Under the pieces are notes generated by a model. That model did not search any database and was not told the origin of the DNA. It saw only the letters and a list, made by a program, of their open reading frames with translations. Shown here one piece after another: positions 1-5,851 of a stretch of DNA of 15,425 bases (position 1 is its first letter; the number at the start of each line of letters is the position of its first letter). The translations under genes were made by a program, and so were the position numbers. The stretch is from DATAEY01 sp038199035. GTDB taxonomy: Bacteria; Actinomycetota; Thermoleophilia; Solirubrobacterales; Solirubrobacteraceae. Location: positions 1-15,425 of the forward strand of contig JBBPZM010000001.1 in NCBI GenBank assembly GCA_038199035.1, given 5' to 3'.

Positions 1-591
1 CTTGATGCGCTGGTTGTGCTCGTAGCGCTCGCCCTCGACCTGCTCGCCCTTGGGCAGCAGCGCCTCGACGCGCTCGCGGAGCTGGATCAGCGTGTAGCGG
101 GAGTCCTTCTGCTGGACGATCCCGGTGATCAGCTCGCCGACGCGGTCCTGGTACTCGATGAACATCATCTCGCGCTCCGCCTCGCGGATCCGCTGGAGGA
201 TCACCTGCTTGGCGGTCTGTGCGGCGATCCGCCCGAAGTCGTCGGGGGTGACGTCGCGCTCGTCGATCTGGTCGCGGTACTCCTCGAACTTGACCGGGTC
301 GATCTCGGGGTCCTCGGGCTCGCGGGCCTCGCCGGTCTCGGGGTCGATCGTCGTGCCCTCGTCGATCGTCTCGACGATCAGCTGGGCCTCGAGGCGCTCG
401 GGGATCAGCAGCTCGTAGACGATGAAGTCGCCGGTCTCGCGGTCCATCTCGACGCGGGCGTACTTGGCCGACCCGGGCTGCTTCTTGTAGGCGGAGAGCA
501 GCGCGTCCTCCAGTGCGGTGAACAGGCGCTCGGAGGCGATGCCCTTCTCGGCGGCCAGGGCGCGGGTGGCTTCGAGGATCTCGCGAGACAT
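1..591 (-). CDS. nusA: Transcription termination/antitermination factor NusA, N-terminal part (cut by window edge)
   Basis: NusA binds RNA polymerase and nascent RNA and modulates pausing, intrinsic termination and antitermination. The 197 codons present begin MSREILEATRALAAEKGI and include ALEDALLSAYKK (about residues 27-38), typical of the polymerase-binding N-terminal domain. An acidic stretch follows, then FGRIAAQTAKQVILQRIREAE, and the start of the S1 domain (YQDRVGELITGIV, from about residue 152). The rest of S1 and the KH domains lie beyond base 1. The ATG at 591 has a strong GGGGGAG Shine-Dalgarno sequence inside the last codons of rimP, and only two bases separate the rimP stop from this start. 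RimP-NusA is the usual bacterial gene pair. The frame is open to the window edge, so this is a truncation by the window and not a broken gene. Confidence 0.96.
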   Translation of the reverse strand, partial: MSREILEATRALAAEKGIASERLFTALEDALLSAYKKQPGSAKYARVEMDRETGDFIVYELLIPERLEAQLIVETIDEGTTIDPETGEAREPEDPEIDPVKFEEYRDQIDERDVTPDDFGRIAAQTAKQVILQRIREAEREMMFIEYQDRVGELITGIVQQKDSRYTLIQLRERVEALLPKGEQVEGERYEHNQRIK

Positions 592-593
592 GG

Positions 594-1028
594 CTACTCC
601 CCCAACAGGTTGGATCGCTGGATGTCGTCGTAGGGGATCGAGACGACCCCGTCGGGAGCGGCGACGGTGACGTCGCGCTCGGAGGCACCCACGAGCTCGC
701 CCGTGTACGAGCGCCGGGTGGGCTGGGCCGCGCCGGGCGCCGCGGCGCGGCGGGTGCGGATGCGCGCCCGGCGGCCGAGGAAGCGGCGGAAGTGCTGGGG
801 CTTGGTCAGCGGGCGCTCGGCCCCCGGCGAGGACACCTCGAGCGCGTTGGTCTCACGCAGCGGCGCGAGCGCGGTCGTCACCCGCTCGCACAGCTCGAGC
901 GTCACTCCTTCGGGGTGGTCGATGAAGACCCGGACCGTGCCCGCCCCGACGACCTCCGCGAGCAGCACCTCGACCTCGGGCTCGGCCCGCTGGAGACGAG
1001 ACTCGACGTCGGCTTGGATTGGGCTCAA
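594..1028 (-). CDS. rimP: Ribosome maturation factor RimP
   Basis: RimP assists assembly of the 30S ribosomal subunit in the cytoplasm. The proposed 144-residue protein carries the family signature LEVSSPGAERPL (residues 63-74) and VRVFIDHPEGVTL in the N-terminal alpha/beta domain. The SM-like C-terminal domain ends IPYDDIQRSNLLGE. I chose the TTG at 1028 because a GAGGGAG Shine-Dalgarno sequence lies about six bases upstream and it gives a length close to the usual 150 residues. The frame is open further upstream to a GTG at 1100, but that extension would run through a terminator-like hairpin and has no family resemblance. The gene is followed two bases later by nusA, and the pair reads away from a divergent small gene at 1188. 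Confidence 0.93.
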   Translation of the reverse strand: MSPIQADVESRLQRAEPEVEVLLAEVVGAGTVRVFIDHPEGVTLELCERVTTALAPLRETNALEVSSPGAERPLTKPQHFRRFLGRRARIRTRRAAAPGAAQPTRRSYTGELVGASERDVTVAAPDGVVSIPYDDIQRSNLLGE

Positions 1029-1043
1029 AGTGGCTCCCTCAGC

Positions 1044-1068
1044 AAAAAAGTGGGCGAGCGCCCACCTT
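1044..1068 (-). terminator. Intrinsic terminator-like hairpin in the rimP-nusA leader (candidate attenuator)
   Basis: Read on the minus strand, GTGGGC-GCTC-GCCCAC forms a perfect 6-bp stem (1050-1055 with 1060-1065). It extends to nine pairs with G-U, A-U, A-U, and six T follow directly. This is textbook intrinsic terminator form in that direction only; on the plus strand the A-run precedes the hairpin. It ends about 16 bases before the rimP TTG and lies downstream of a possible -10 at 1116-1121, so it sits inside the probable 5' leader. It could attenuate rimP-nusA, or it could stop leftward read-through from the transporter operon. Confidence 0.7.
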
Positions 1069-1115
1069 CGACCTGCATCGCCGACGACGCGCGCCGGCAC
1101 GAAAGCTGTCGGTCG

Positions 1116-1121
1116 AGAATA
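1116..1121 (-). promoter_or_regulatory. Possible -10 element for rimP-nusA
   Basis: TATTCT on the minus strand matches four of six bases of the sigma-70 -10 consensus, in otherwise very GC-rich sequence. It would start transcription near 1109 and give a leader of about 80 bases that contains the 1044-1068 hairpin. I see no convincing -35 at 16-18 bases, so this is a weak call. Confidence 0.35.
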
Positions 1122-1175
1122 GCACCGGGCGCCCGCCAGATCCGGGGCTTTAGGGCTGCGCTGGCGCCCCCTCCG

Positions 1176-1181
1176 TATGGT
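1176..1181 (+). promoter_or_regulatory. Leaderless-type -10 element (TATGGT) for the gene at 1188
   Basis: TATGGT fits the TANNNT pattern and lies exactly six bases before the ATG at 1188, so transcription would begin at or next to the A of the start codon. The GAGGTG touching the ATG is too close to serve as a Shine-Dalgarno sequence. No good -35 is visible. Leaderless mRNAs are common in Actinobacteria. Confidence 0.45.
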
Positions 1182-1187
1182 GAGGTG

Positions 1188-1568
1188 ATGGAGTCCACGA
1201 CCTCATCCAGCACGCACGACCTGGTGGACCGTTACATCGCCGCGCTGGACGGCGACACCCGGCGCGTCGCGCGCGGGCAGTGGGGCATCACGACCGACGC
1301 CGCGGGCTGGCCGCTGCACGTCGGCGTGGCGCTGCGCGACGGCCTGGTCCGCGCACAGGCCGAGGTGATCGGCCCGGGGCGCATCGAGCCCGTCGCGCTG
1401 CTGCGCTGGAACCGCGGCCTGCCGCTCGTGCGCTTCTCGCACACCTCTGCGGGGGACGTCTACGTCGAGGGCTCGCTCCCGGCGGAGGCGGTCACCGAGC
1501 GCCGGCTCGACGGCTTCCTGGGGCTGCTCGTGCGGGTGGCCACCGAGGCGCGCCAGGCTGCGGCGTAG
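1188..1568 (+). CDS. Small hypothetical protein resembling CesT/YbjN-type (type III chaperone-like) fold
   Basis: This is the only gene on the plus strand. The 126-residue acidic protein starts with a Ser/Thr-rich stretch (MESTTSSST) and a helix (HDLVDRYIAAL). A strand-rich core follows: GQWGITTDAAGWPLHVGV, then LVRAQAEVI, ALLRWNRGLPLVRFSH and GDVYVEGSLP. It ends with an amphipathic helix (LDGFLGLLVRVATEARQ). This helix-sheet-helix layout recalls CesT/YbjN peptide-binding chaperone-like proteins. That is a fold impression, not a recognised signature, and I do not assign a function. No signal peptide or membrane segment is visible. The start is ATG 1188 or the adjacent in-frame GTG 1185; the ATG is favoured by the TATGGT six bases upstream. 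It is divergent from rimP-nusA and convergent with the transporter gene. Confidence 0.8.
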   Translation: MESTTSSSTHDLVDRYIAALDGDTRRVARGQWGITTDAAGWPLHVGVALRDGLVRAQAEVIGPGRIEPVALLRWNRGLPLVRFSHTSAGDVYVEGSLPAEAVTERRLDGFLGLLVRVATEARQAAA

Positions 1569-1591
1569 TCGGCGCCACGGCGGCGGCGCGG

Positions 1592-1664
1592 ACGGCCTGA
1601 GCCGGGGTCAAGCACCGACCTCGGCGCTACGGCCTGAGCCGGGTCAGGCACCGACCTCGGCGCT
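1592..1664. repeat. Tandem duplication of a 37/36-bp unit at the 3' end of the transporter gene
   Basis: Copy A (1592-1628) and copy B (1629-1664) abut directly. They differ by one substitution and one G in a G-run (GGGG against GGG). Copy B contains the last codons and stop of the transporter; copy A lies just outside it. Each copy carries the small inverted repeat CCGA-CC-TCGG. The pair fills most of the gap between the two convergent genes. Confidence 0.85.
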
Positions 1665-3014
1665 CGTGGCCTCGAGCTCGCGCCCCACGGTCTCGGGGAA
1701 GCGCAGCGCGATCACCGCCAGCCCCAGCAGCGGGAAGGCAGCGAGCACGGCGATCGCCCGTCCTATCCCCAGGCTCGCGGCCAGGGCGCCGGCCGCGACC
1801 AGGCCAAGCCCCGAGCCGACGACCCCGATCGCGCTCAGCAGCGTGTTGGCGGCCGCCCGCACCCGGGTGGGGAAGAGCTCCGGGCCGTAGACGGTCAGCG
1901 CCGCCAGGCCGGCGGCGCCGAGGCCCTGCCCGGCCAGCGCCGCCGCCCACAGCCACGGCGTCGTGACGAGGAAGAAGGCGGCGAACGAGAGGACGGCGAC
2001 CCCGACCAGCGGCACCCCGACGACCTTGCGCCCGTGGCGGTCGGCCAGTCGCCCGCCGAGGACGACCGTGCCGGCCGCAGGCAGGCCGGTCACCGCGGCG
2101 AAGACGACGATCTGCCCGGACGACAGGCCGCGCGCGTCGGACAGGTAGCGGGTGAAGAACTCGGCGGTGGGGGCGAAGAAGATCCCGGTCAGGAAGGTGG
2201 TGGCGCCGACTAGGATCGCGCGGCCCCGGTAGGGGGCGCGGCCCAGCTGGCCCCAGCGGTGGGGCTCGGGAAGATGGCGCTCGAAGCGCGTCGACTCGGC
2301 CAGCCTCCGGCCGGCGAGCAGGATCAGGGGCAGGGCGAGGAGCTGGGCGGCGTAGGCCGCGGCGAAGCCCGCCCGGCCGGCGGCGGCCAGGGGCAGGACG
2401 AGGATGGCGAGGGCCAGGCCCCCGCCCGCCGAGAGCAGCAGCAGGGCGAGCGTGACCGCGCGGTTGCCCGCCGGCGTGGTCTCGACCAGCAGGACGGCCA
2501 GCGAGACGTTGAGCGCGGTGTCGAGGCAGCGCAGGGCGACGTGCCCGGCGACGTAGAGGTCGAAGGACGGGGCCAGGCCGATGGCGGCGCACACGAAGCA
2601 GTGGACGACGGCCGCGGCCACGATGAAGCCTCGCCGCCCGCGCCGATCGGCCACCAGGCCGAGGGCCAGGGCGAGCAGCACCCCGACCCGGGTCAGGGCG
2701 AGGCCAATGCCCAGTGCGCGGTCGCCGACGCCGTAGACGTGCGCCGCGTAGGGCACGGTCTGGGTCAGCAGGCCGCCCGTTCCCCCTCCATACGACGTGA
2801 GCAGGGAGATCAGGCAGGCGCTGGCCACCGTGGCGGTGGCGCGAGAGCCCTGCGGGACCGGAGGCGCCCACCACGGGACCGAGCTGGGCAGCGGCGCGCC
2901 CGCGTCGGCCGCGCGCTCCACGGTCCGGGCGCGGCGGGCGATCAGCGGGCGCCACAGCCAGCCGAAGAACGGGATGTCGAGCCGGTAGGTGACGGCGTGG
3001 CGGCCGTCGCGCAC
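1644..3014 (-). CDS. Major facilitator superfamily transporter, sugar-porter-like
   Basis: This is a cytoplasmic membrane secondary transporter of 456 residues with about twelve hydrophobic segments in two halves. Motif A occurs twice: GLVADRRGRR (119-128) in the first half and GGRLADRHGRK (320-330) in the second. The end carries PELFPTRVRA (378-387) and FPETVGRELE (439-448), which recall the sugar/metabolite porter branch. The substrate cannot be told. An unusual N-terminal stretch of about 60 residues precedes the first membrane segment and includes LDIPFFGWLWRPLIARRA and a WWAPP motif. The start is the only standard codon available, GTG at 3014, with GAGGCGAGG upstream. The frame stays open upstream through an Ala/Pro-rich 100 bases, so the start is uncertain. 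It follows a TPR gene on the same strand. Its last codons lie in a tandem duplication. Confidence 0.88.
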   Translation of the reverse strand: MRDGRHAVTYRLDIPFFGWLWRPLIARRARTVERAADAGAPLPSSVPWWAPPVPQGSRATATVASACLISLLTSYGGGTGGLLTQTVPYAAHVYGVGDRALGIGLALTRVGVLLALALGLVADRRGRRGFIVAAAVVHCFVCAAIGLAPSFDLYVAGHVALRCLDTALNVSLAVLLVETTPAGNRAVTLALLLLSAGGGLALAILVLPLAAAGRAGFAAAYAAQLLALPLILLAGRRLAESTRFERHLPEPHRWGQLGRAPYRGRAILVGATTFLTGIFFAPTAEFFTRYLSDARGLSSGQIVVFAAVTGLPAAGTVVLGGRLADRHGRKVVGVPLVGVAVLSFAAFFLVTTPWLWAAALAGQGLGAAGLAALTVYGPELFPTRVRAAANTLLSAIGVVGSGLGLVAAGALAASLGIGRAIAVLAAFPLLGLAVIALRFPETVGRELEATSAEVGA

Positions 3015-3114
3015 CGCCAGCCTCGCCTCGGCGGCCAGCGGCAGGGCGCTGTCGGGGAGGGCCGCGCCGGCCGGCGAGGGCGCGGCTGGCGCGCCCGGCG
3101 GGGCCGACGCCGGG

Positions 3115-3474
3115 TCAGGCGGCGTTGCGCGAGCGATCGCGGTACAGGCGGTAGTCGCGGCGTTCGGGGCGTAGGCACGCCGCCAGGGCCAGCGGGGCGC
3201 GCGCCTCGGCGTGGCGTCCCAGACGCTGAAGCGAGCGCCCCAGGCAGAACAGCGCGTAGTCGTTGGTCGGGGCGCGCTCGACCACCGCCTGGAACTCGCC
3301 GCGGGCCTGGTCGTAGCGCTGGGCCCGGAAGCACGCGCGCCCCAGCGCCTCGCGGATCGAGGCGGGAACGGGATCGAGGTCGCGCGCGCGCTGGAGCGGG
3401 ACTATGGCCGCGTGGTAGTCGCCGGCCTCGAGCAGCTCGGTGCCGCGGCGAAACAGCTCGTAGACGGACTCCAT
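3115..3474 (-). CDS. Small tetratricopeptide repeat (TPR) protein
   Basis: The 119-residue protein consists almost entirely of three TPR-like helical pairs. The first is about residues 4-35 (YELFRRGTELLEAGDYHAAIVPLQRA), the second about 38-69 (REALGRACFRAQRYDQARGEFQAVV), and the third about 72-104 (YALFCLGRSLQRLGRHAEARAPLALA). The tail is basic. TPR arrays are protein-binding scaffolds and no catalytic motif is present, so the partner is unknown. No signal peptide or membrane helix is seen, which suggests a cytoplasmic location. The ATG at 3474 lies four bases after the coaBC stop, and the TGAGG at that stop serves as ribosome binding site, so it is probably cotranscribed and translationally linked with coaBC. 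Confidence 0.88.
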   Translation of the reverse strand: MESVYELFRRGTELLEAGDYHAAIVPLQRARDLDPVPASIREALGRACFRAQRYDQARGEFQAVVERAPTNDYALFCLGRSLQRLGRHAEARAPLALAACLRPERRDYRLYRDRSRNAA

Positions 3475-3478
3475 GGCC

Positions 3479-4777
3479 TCAGTCTAGGCCGGTCTGCGCG
3501 GCCGGCCGGGGCCGCCCAGCCCGCAGGGACGCCACCTCGTCGAGCACCGCCCGGGCCACCTCGGCCTTGCTCGCCCGCGGCACGTGGCGCTCGGCCGCCG
3601 CGGTGACGATCGTGACCTCGTTGGCGTCGACCTCGAAGCCGATGTCGGCGCGCGCGATGTCGTTGACGACCACGGCGTCCAGGCACTTGCGGACGAGCTT
3701 GTCGCGGCCCGACTCGACGGCCCGCTCACCGTGCTCGGCGGCGAAGCCGACCAGCGTCTGGTCGGGCCGGCGGCGGGCCGACAGCCCGCAGACCACGTCG
3801 GGCGTGCGCTCGAGTCGCAGCTCCAGCGCGTCCGCCTCCTCCTTGCGCAGCTTGCCCGCGTGCGGGGCGGCCGGGCGGTAGTCGGCCACCGCCGCTGCCA
3901 TCAGCAGCACGTCGCAATCGTCGAAGCGCTGCTCGCACGCCCCGGCCAGCTCGGCCGCGGTCTCGACGTCGACGTAGCGCACGACCGGGTTGCGCGCCAG
4001 CCCGACCGTGGCGGCCACGACCGTCACCTGCGCGCCTCGCCGGGCGGCCTCGTCGGCCAGCGCGAACCCCATGCGCCCCGAGGAGCGGTTGCCGATGAAG
4101 CGCACGCTGTCGATGGGCTCCCGGGTCCCCCCGGCCGTGACCAGCACGTGCAGGCCCACGAGGTGGCCCCGGCGAGGGTCGGCGGGGACCGACGCTCCTC
4201 CGCGGGCGGCCAGCACCGCCTCCACCGCGGCCAGGAGCGCCGGGGGCTCCTGGAGGCGCCCGACTCCCCACTCCCCCTTGGAGCCCAGCGCGCCGGTCTC
4301 GGGCTCGAGCACGGTGACGCCGCGCTCGCGCAGCCGGGCGAGGTTGGCCTGCGTCGCCGGGTGGCGGTACATCTGGTCGTTCATGGCCGGCGCCACGAGC
4401 ACGGGGCAGCTGGCGGCCAGGGCGGCGCTGGTCAGCAGGTTGTCGGCATGGCCGCCGGCCAGCTTGGCGATCGTGTTGGCCGAGGCCGGGGCGATCAGGT
4501 AGGCGTCGGCGTTGCGCACCAGCTCGAGGTGCGACAGCGGGTCGTGCTCGGGCGGCGACTGGTCGGGGAAGGCCCCGCGGGCCGGGTCGCGCTCCCACTC
4601 CGAGGTGAGGACCGGGCCGCCGCTGAGCGCGGAGAACGACAGCTCACCGACGAAGCGCTGGCTCGACGGGGTCTGCACCACGCGCACGGCGTGGCCGGCC
4701 TTGGTGGCCAGGCGGACGACCTCCAGGGCCTTGTAGGCGGCGATCCCGCCGCTCACCCCCAGGAGCAGACGCGCCAC
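3479..4777 (-). CDS. coaBC: Bifunctional phosphopantothenoylcysteine decarboxylase / phosphopantothenate-cysteine ligase CoaBC (Dfp)
   Basis: CoaBC couples cysteine to 4'-phosphopantothenate using CTP (CoaB) and decarboxylates the product with FMN (CoaC), two steps of coenzyme A synthesis. The 432-residue protein has the CoaC part first: GVSGGIAAYK (7-16), the catalytic-type His83 in LSHLEL, PASANTIAKLAGG (97-109) and PAMN (130-133). The CoaB part begins near residue 207 with VTAGGTREPID (213-223), NRSSGRMG (230-237), AAAVADYRP (294-302), KLRKE (309-313) and GFAAE (344-348). The flap that carries a catalytic Cys in E. coli reads TGALGSKGEWGVGRL (161-175) here, with no Cys. The start is GTG at 4777 with GGGGGA upstream. 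It lies between rpoZ and a TPR gene, as in the mycobacterial gmk-rpoZ-dfp order. Confidence 0.96.
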   Translation of the reverse strand: MARLLLGVSGGIAAYKALEVVRLATKAGHAVRVVQTPSSQRFVGELSFSALSGGPVLTSEWERDPARGAFPDQSPPEHDPLSHLELVRNADAYLIAPASANTIAKLAGGHADNLLTSAALAASCPVLVAPAMNDQMYRHPATQANLARLRERGVTVLEPETGALGSKGEWGVGRLQEPPALLAAVEAVLAARGGASVPADPRRGHLVGLHVLVTAGGTREPIDSVRFIGNRSSGRMGFALADEAARRGAQVTVVAATVGLARNPVVRYVDVETAAELAGACEQRFDDCDVLLMAAAVADYRPAAPHAGKLRKEEADALELRLERTPDVVCGLSARRRPDQTLVGFAAEHGERAVESGRDKLVRKCLDAVVVNDIARADIGFEVDANEVTIVTAAAERHVPRASKAEVARAVLDEVASLRAGRPRPAAQTGLD

Positions 4778-4806
4778 GCCGCCGTCCCCCGCTGGACGCC
4801 CGACCG

Positions 4807-4830
4807 CCGCTTACCGCCTAGCGGTAGCGG
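4807..4830 (-). other. Hairpin with the rpoZ stop codon in its loop
   Basis: On the minus strand CCGCT-ACCGC pairs with GCGGT-(A)-AGCGG: ten pairs with one bulged A. The three-base loop is the rpoZ TAG itself (4818-4820). No T-run follows, so it is not a standard intrinsic terminator. It may lower transcription or translation into coaBC, or protect the rpoZ mRNA end. Confidence 0.6.
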
Positions 4831-5045
4831 TAGTTGAGCTTGCCCGCCGCGACCTCCTCGAGGGCGATCGTCAGGTAGTTCTTGGAGCGGGACTCGATCA
4901 TCGGCGGCGGGAACTCGTCGAACGTTCCCTCGCCGAGGTTGTGGTAGTAGGAGTTGATCTGTCGGGCGCGCTTGGCGGCGACGATCACGCTGGCGTAATT
5001 GGAGTCGACCCGGTCGAGCAGCTGGTCGATGCGCGGTGAGATCAC
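4818..5045 (-). CDS. rpoZ: DNA-directed RNA polymerase omega subunit
   Basis: Omega is the small subunit that wraps the C-terminal tail of beta-prime and helps RNA polymerase assembly. The 75-residue product has the family core RIDQLLDRVDSNYASVIVAAK followed by RARQINSYY (residues 5-34), then the conserved C-terminal portion SKNYLTIALEEVAAGKLNYRYR. It is at the short end for the family, but both ends of the omega core are present. The GTG at 5045 is chosen because the family homology begins there; an AAAGG about ten bases upstream is a weak ribosome binding site. It sits between gmk and coaBC, the usual actinobacterial position. Its stop codon is inside a hairpin. Confidence 0.95.
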   Translation of the reverse strand: MISPRIDQLLDRVDSNYASVIVAAKRARQINSYYHNLGEGTFDEFPPPMIESRSKNYLTIALEEVAAGKLNYRYR

Positions 5046-5108
5046 GTCGGGACGGCCTTTCGGAGAGGCGCGCGACGGGTGGGCCGCAACGCGGGTGGAC
5101 CGGCGATT

Positions 5109-5702
5109 CTAGCGTCCGGCCCGCTGGCCGCCCGCAGGGCGCCTTGCGCGGTCCAGCGCCTCGCACACGATGCCGGCCAGCTCGGCCGCCGCGTCCTCCA
5201 GGCGGTCGTTGACCACGTGGTGGCCGAACTCGTCGCGCGCCGCGAGCTCCTCGCGGGCGGTGGCCAGGCGCGCCTCCACCACCCGCGGCGCGTCGGTGCC
5301 GCGGCCCACGAGCCGCGAACGCAGGGCGTCGAGCGAGGGGGGCGCGATGAACACGTGCACCGCCTCGGGCATCGTCGCGCGCACCTGGCGCGCCCCTTGC
5401 ACCTCGATCTCCAGCACCACCGGGACGCCTGCGGCGAGCCGGCGCTCGACCTCGCTGCGCAGCGTCCCGTAGCGGTGGCCGGCGTAGCGCGCGTGCTCGA
5501 GGAAGTCACCCTCGCGCACGCGGCGCTCGAACTCCTCCTCGCCCAGGAAGTGGTAGTTGACCCCGTCCCGCTCTCCCGGGCGGGGCTCACGGGTGGTGGC
5601 CGACACCGACAGCTCGAGCCCCGGGACGTCGTCGACGAGATGGCGGATCAGCGTCCCCTTCCCCACCCCCGAGGGGCCGGTGATGACGAACGCCTGGGCC
5701 AC
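5109..5702 (-). CDS. gmk: Guanylate kinase
   Basis: This enzyme phosphorylates GMP to GDP with ATP in the cytoplasm. The 197-residue protein has the P-loop GPSGVGKGT (9-17). The GMP-binding region follows: SVSATTREPRPGERDGVNYHF is read at about 32-52, then FLEHARYAGHRYGT (67-80) and VVLEIEVQGARQV (94-106). The lid and C-terminal helices follow, with VVNDRLEDAAAEL near 162-175. The length is normal for the family. The GTG at 5702 places the P-loop at the expected distance from the N-terminus. There is no Shine-Dalgarno sequence, but TAGGGT lies seven bases upstream, which suggests a leaderless transcript. It lies downstream of mihF across a structured 148-base gap and upstream of rpoZ, as in mycobacteria. 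Confidence 0.96.
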   Translation of the reverse strand: MAQAFVITGPSGVGKGTLIRHLVDDVPGLELSVSATTREPRPGERDGVNYHFLGEEEFERRVREGDFLEHARYAGHRYGTLRSEVERRLAAGVPVVLEIEVQGARQVRATMPEAVHVFIAPPSLDALRSRLVGRGTDAPRVVEARLATAREELAARDEFGHHVVNDRLEDAAAELAGIVCEALDRARRPAGGQRAGR

Positions 5703-5709
5703 TTCGAGG

Positions 5710-5715
5710 ACCCTA
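5710..5715 (-). promoter_or_regulatory. Possible leaderless-type -10 element (TAGGGT) for gmk
   Basis: On the minus strand TAGGGT fits TANNNT and ends seven bases before the gmk GTG, where no Shine-Dalgarno sequence is present. No convincing -35 is seen. The spacing matches the TATGGT-6-ATG arrangement of the gene at 1188. A transcript from here would omit the upstream folded region. Confidence 0.35.
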
Positions 5716-5725
5716 GACCAACCCC

Positions 5726-5850
5726 CCGGTAGGCGGCGGGGGCGCCGAAGACCGGCCTGGTCAAGGAAGCAGGCCGAAGCCCGTGCTCTGCACAGGCGAG
5801 GCCGATGACGCCCAGCAGGCCGAGGATTCGGCGCCAGCCGCGCCTACCGG
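5726..5850 (-). other. Nested inverted-repeat structure filling the mihF-gmk gap (candidate structured RNA element)
   Basis: Three perfect inverted-repeat pairs are nested in order: 5726-5735 with 5841-5850 (10 bp), 5741-5749 with 5827-5835 (9 bp) and 5753-5759 with 5816-5822 (7 bp). A 5-by-5 internal loop separates the first two. Inside are GTCA/TGAC (5760-5763 with 5806-5809) and an apical hairpin (5779-5786 with 5790-5797). Two positions that are C-A mismatches on the plus strand (5782/5794 and 5752/5823) become G-U pairs on the minus strand, which points to RNA transcribed in the mihF-to-gmk direction. The structure starts one base after the mihF stop and ends 23 bases before the gmk GTG. 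There is no T-run, so it is not a simple terminator. I recognise no known riboswitch or RNA family. Confidence 0.6.
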
Positions 5851-5851
5851 C

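Noticed and set aside
16..633. A 205-codon Leu/Asp-rich plus-strand frame at the left edge
   Set aside because: It is the antisense of nusA, whose minus-strand translation is clearly the NusA N-terminal domain.
594..1100. RimP starting at the GTG at 1100
   Set aside because: The extension reads through the terminator-like hairpin and has no family similarity, while TTG 1028 has a good Shine-Dalgarno sequence.
2259..4837. Long plus-strand open frames opposite the transporter, TPR and coaBC genes
   Set aside because: Arg/Gly/Ala-rich translations with no motifs, on the strand opposite well-recognised genes. They are GC-bias shadows.
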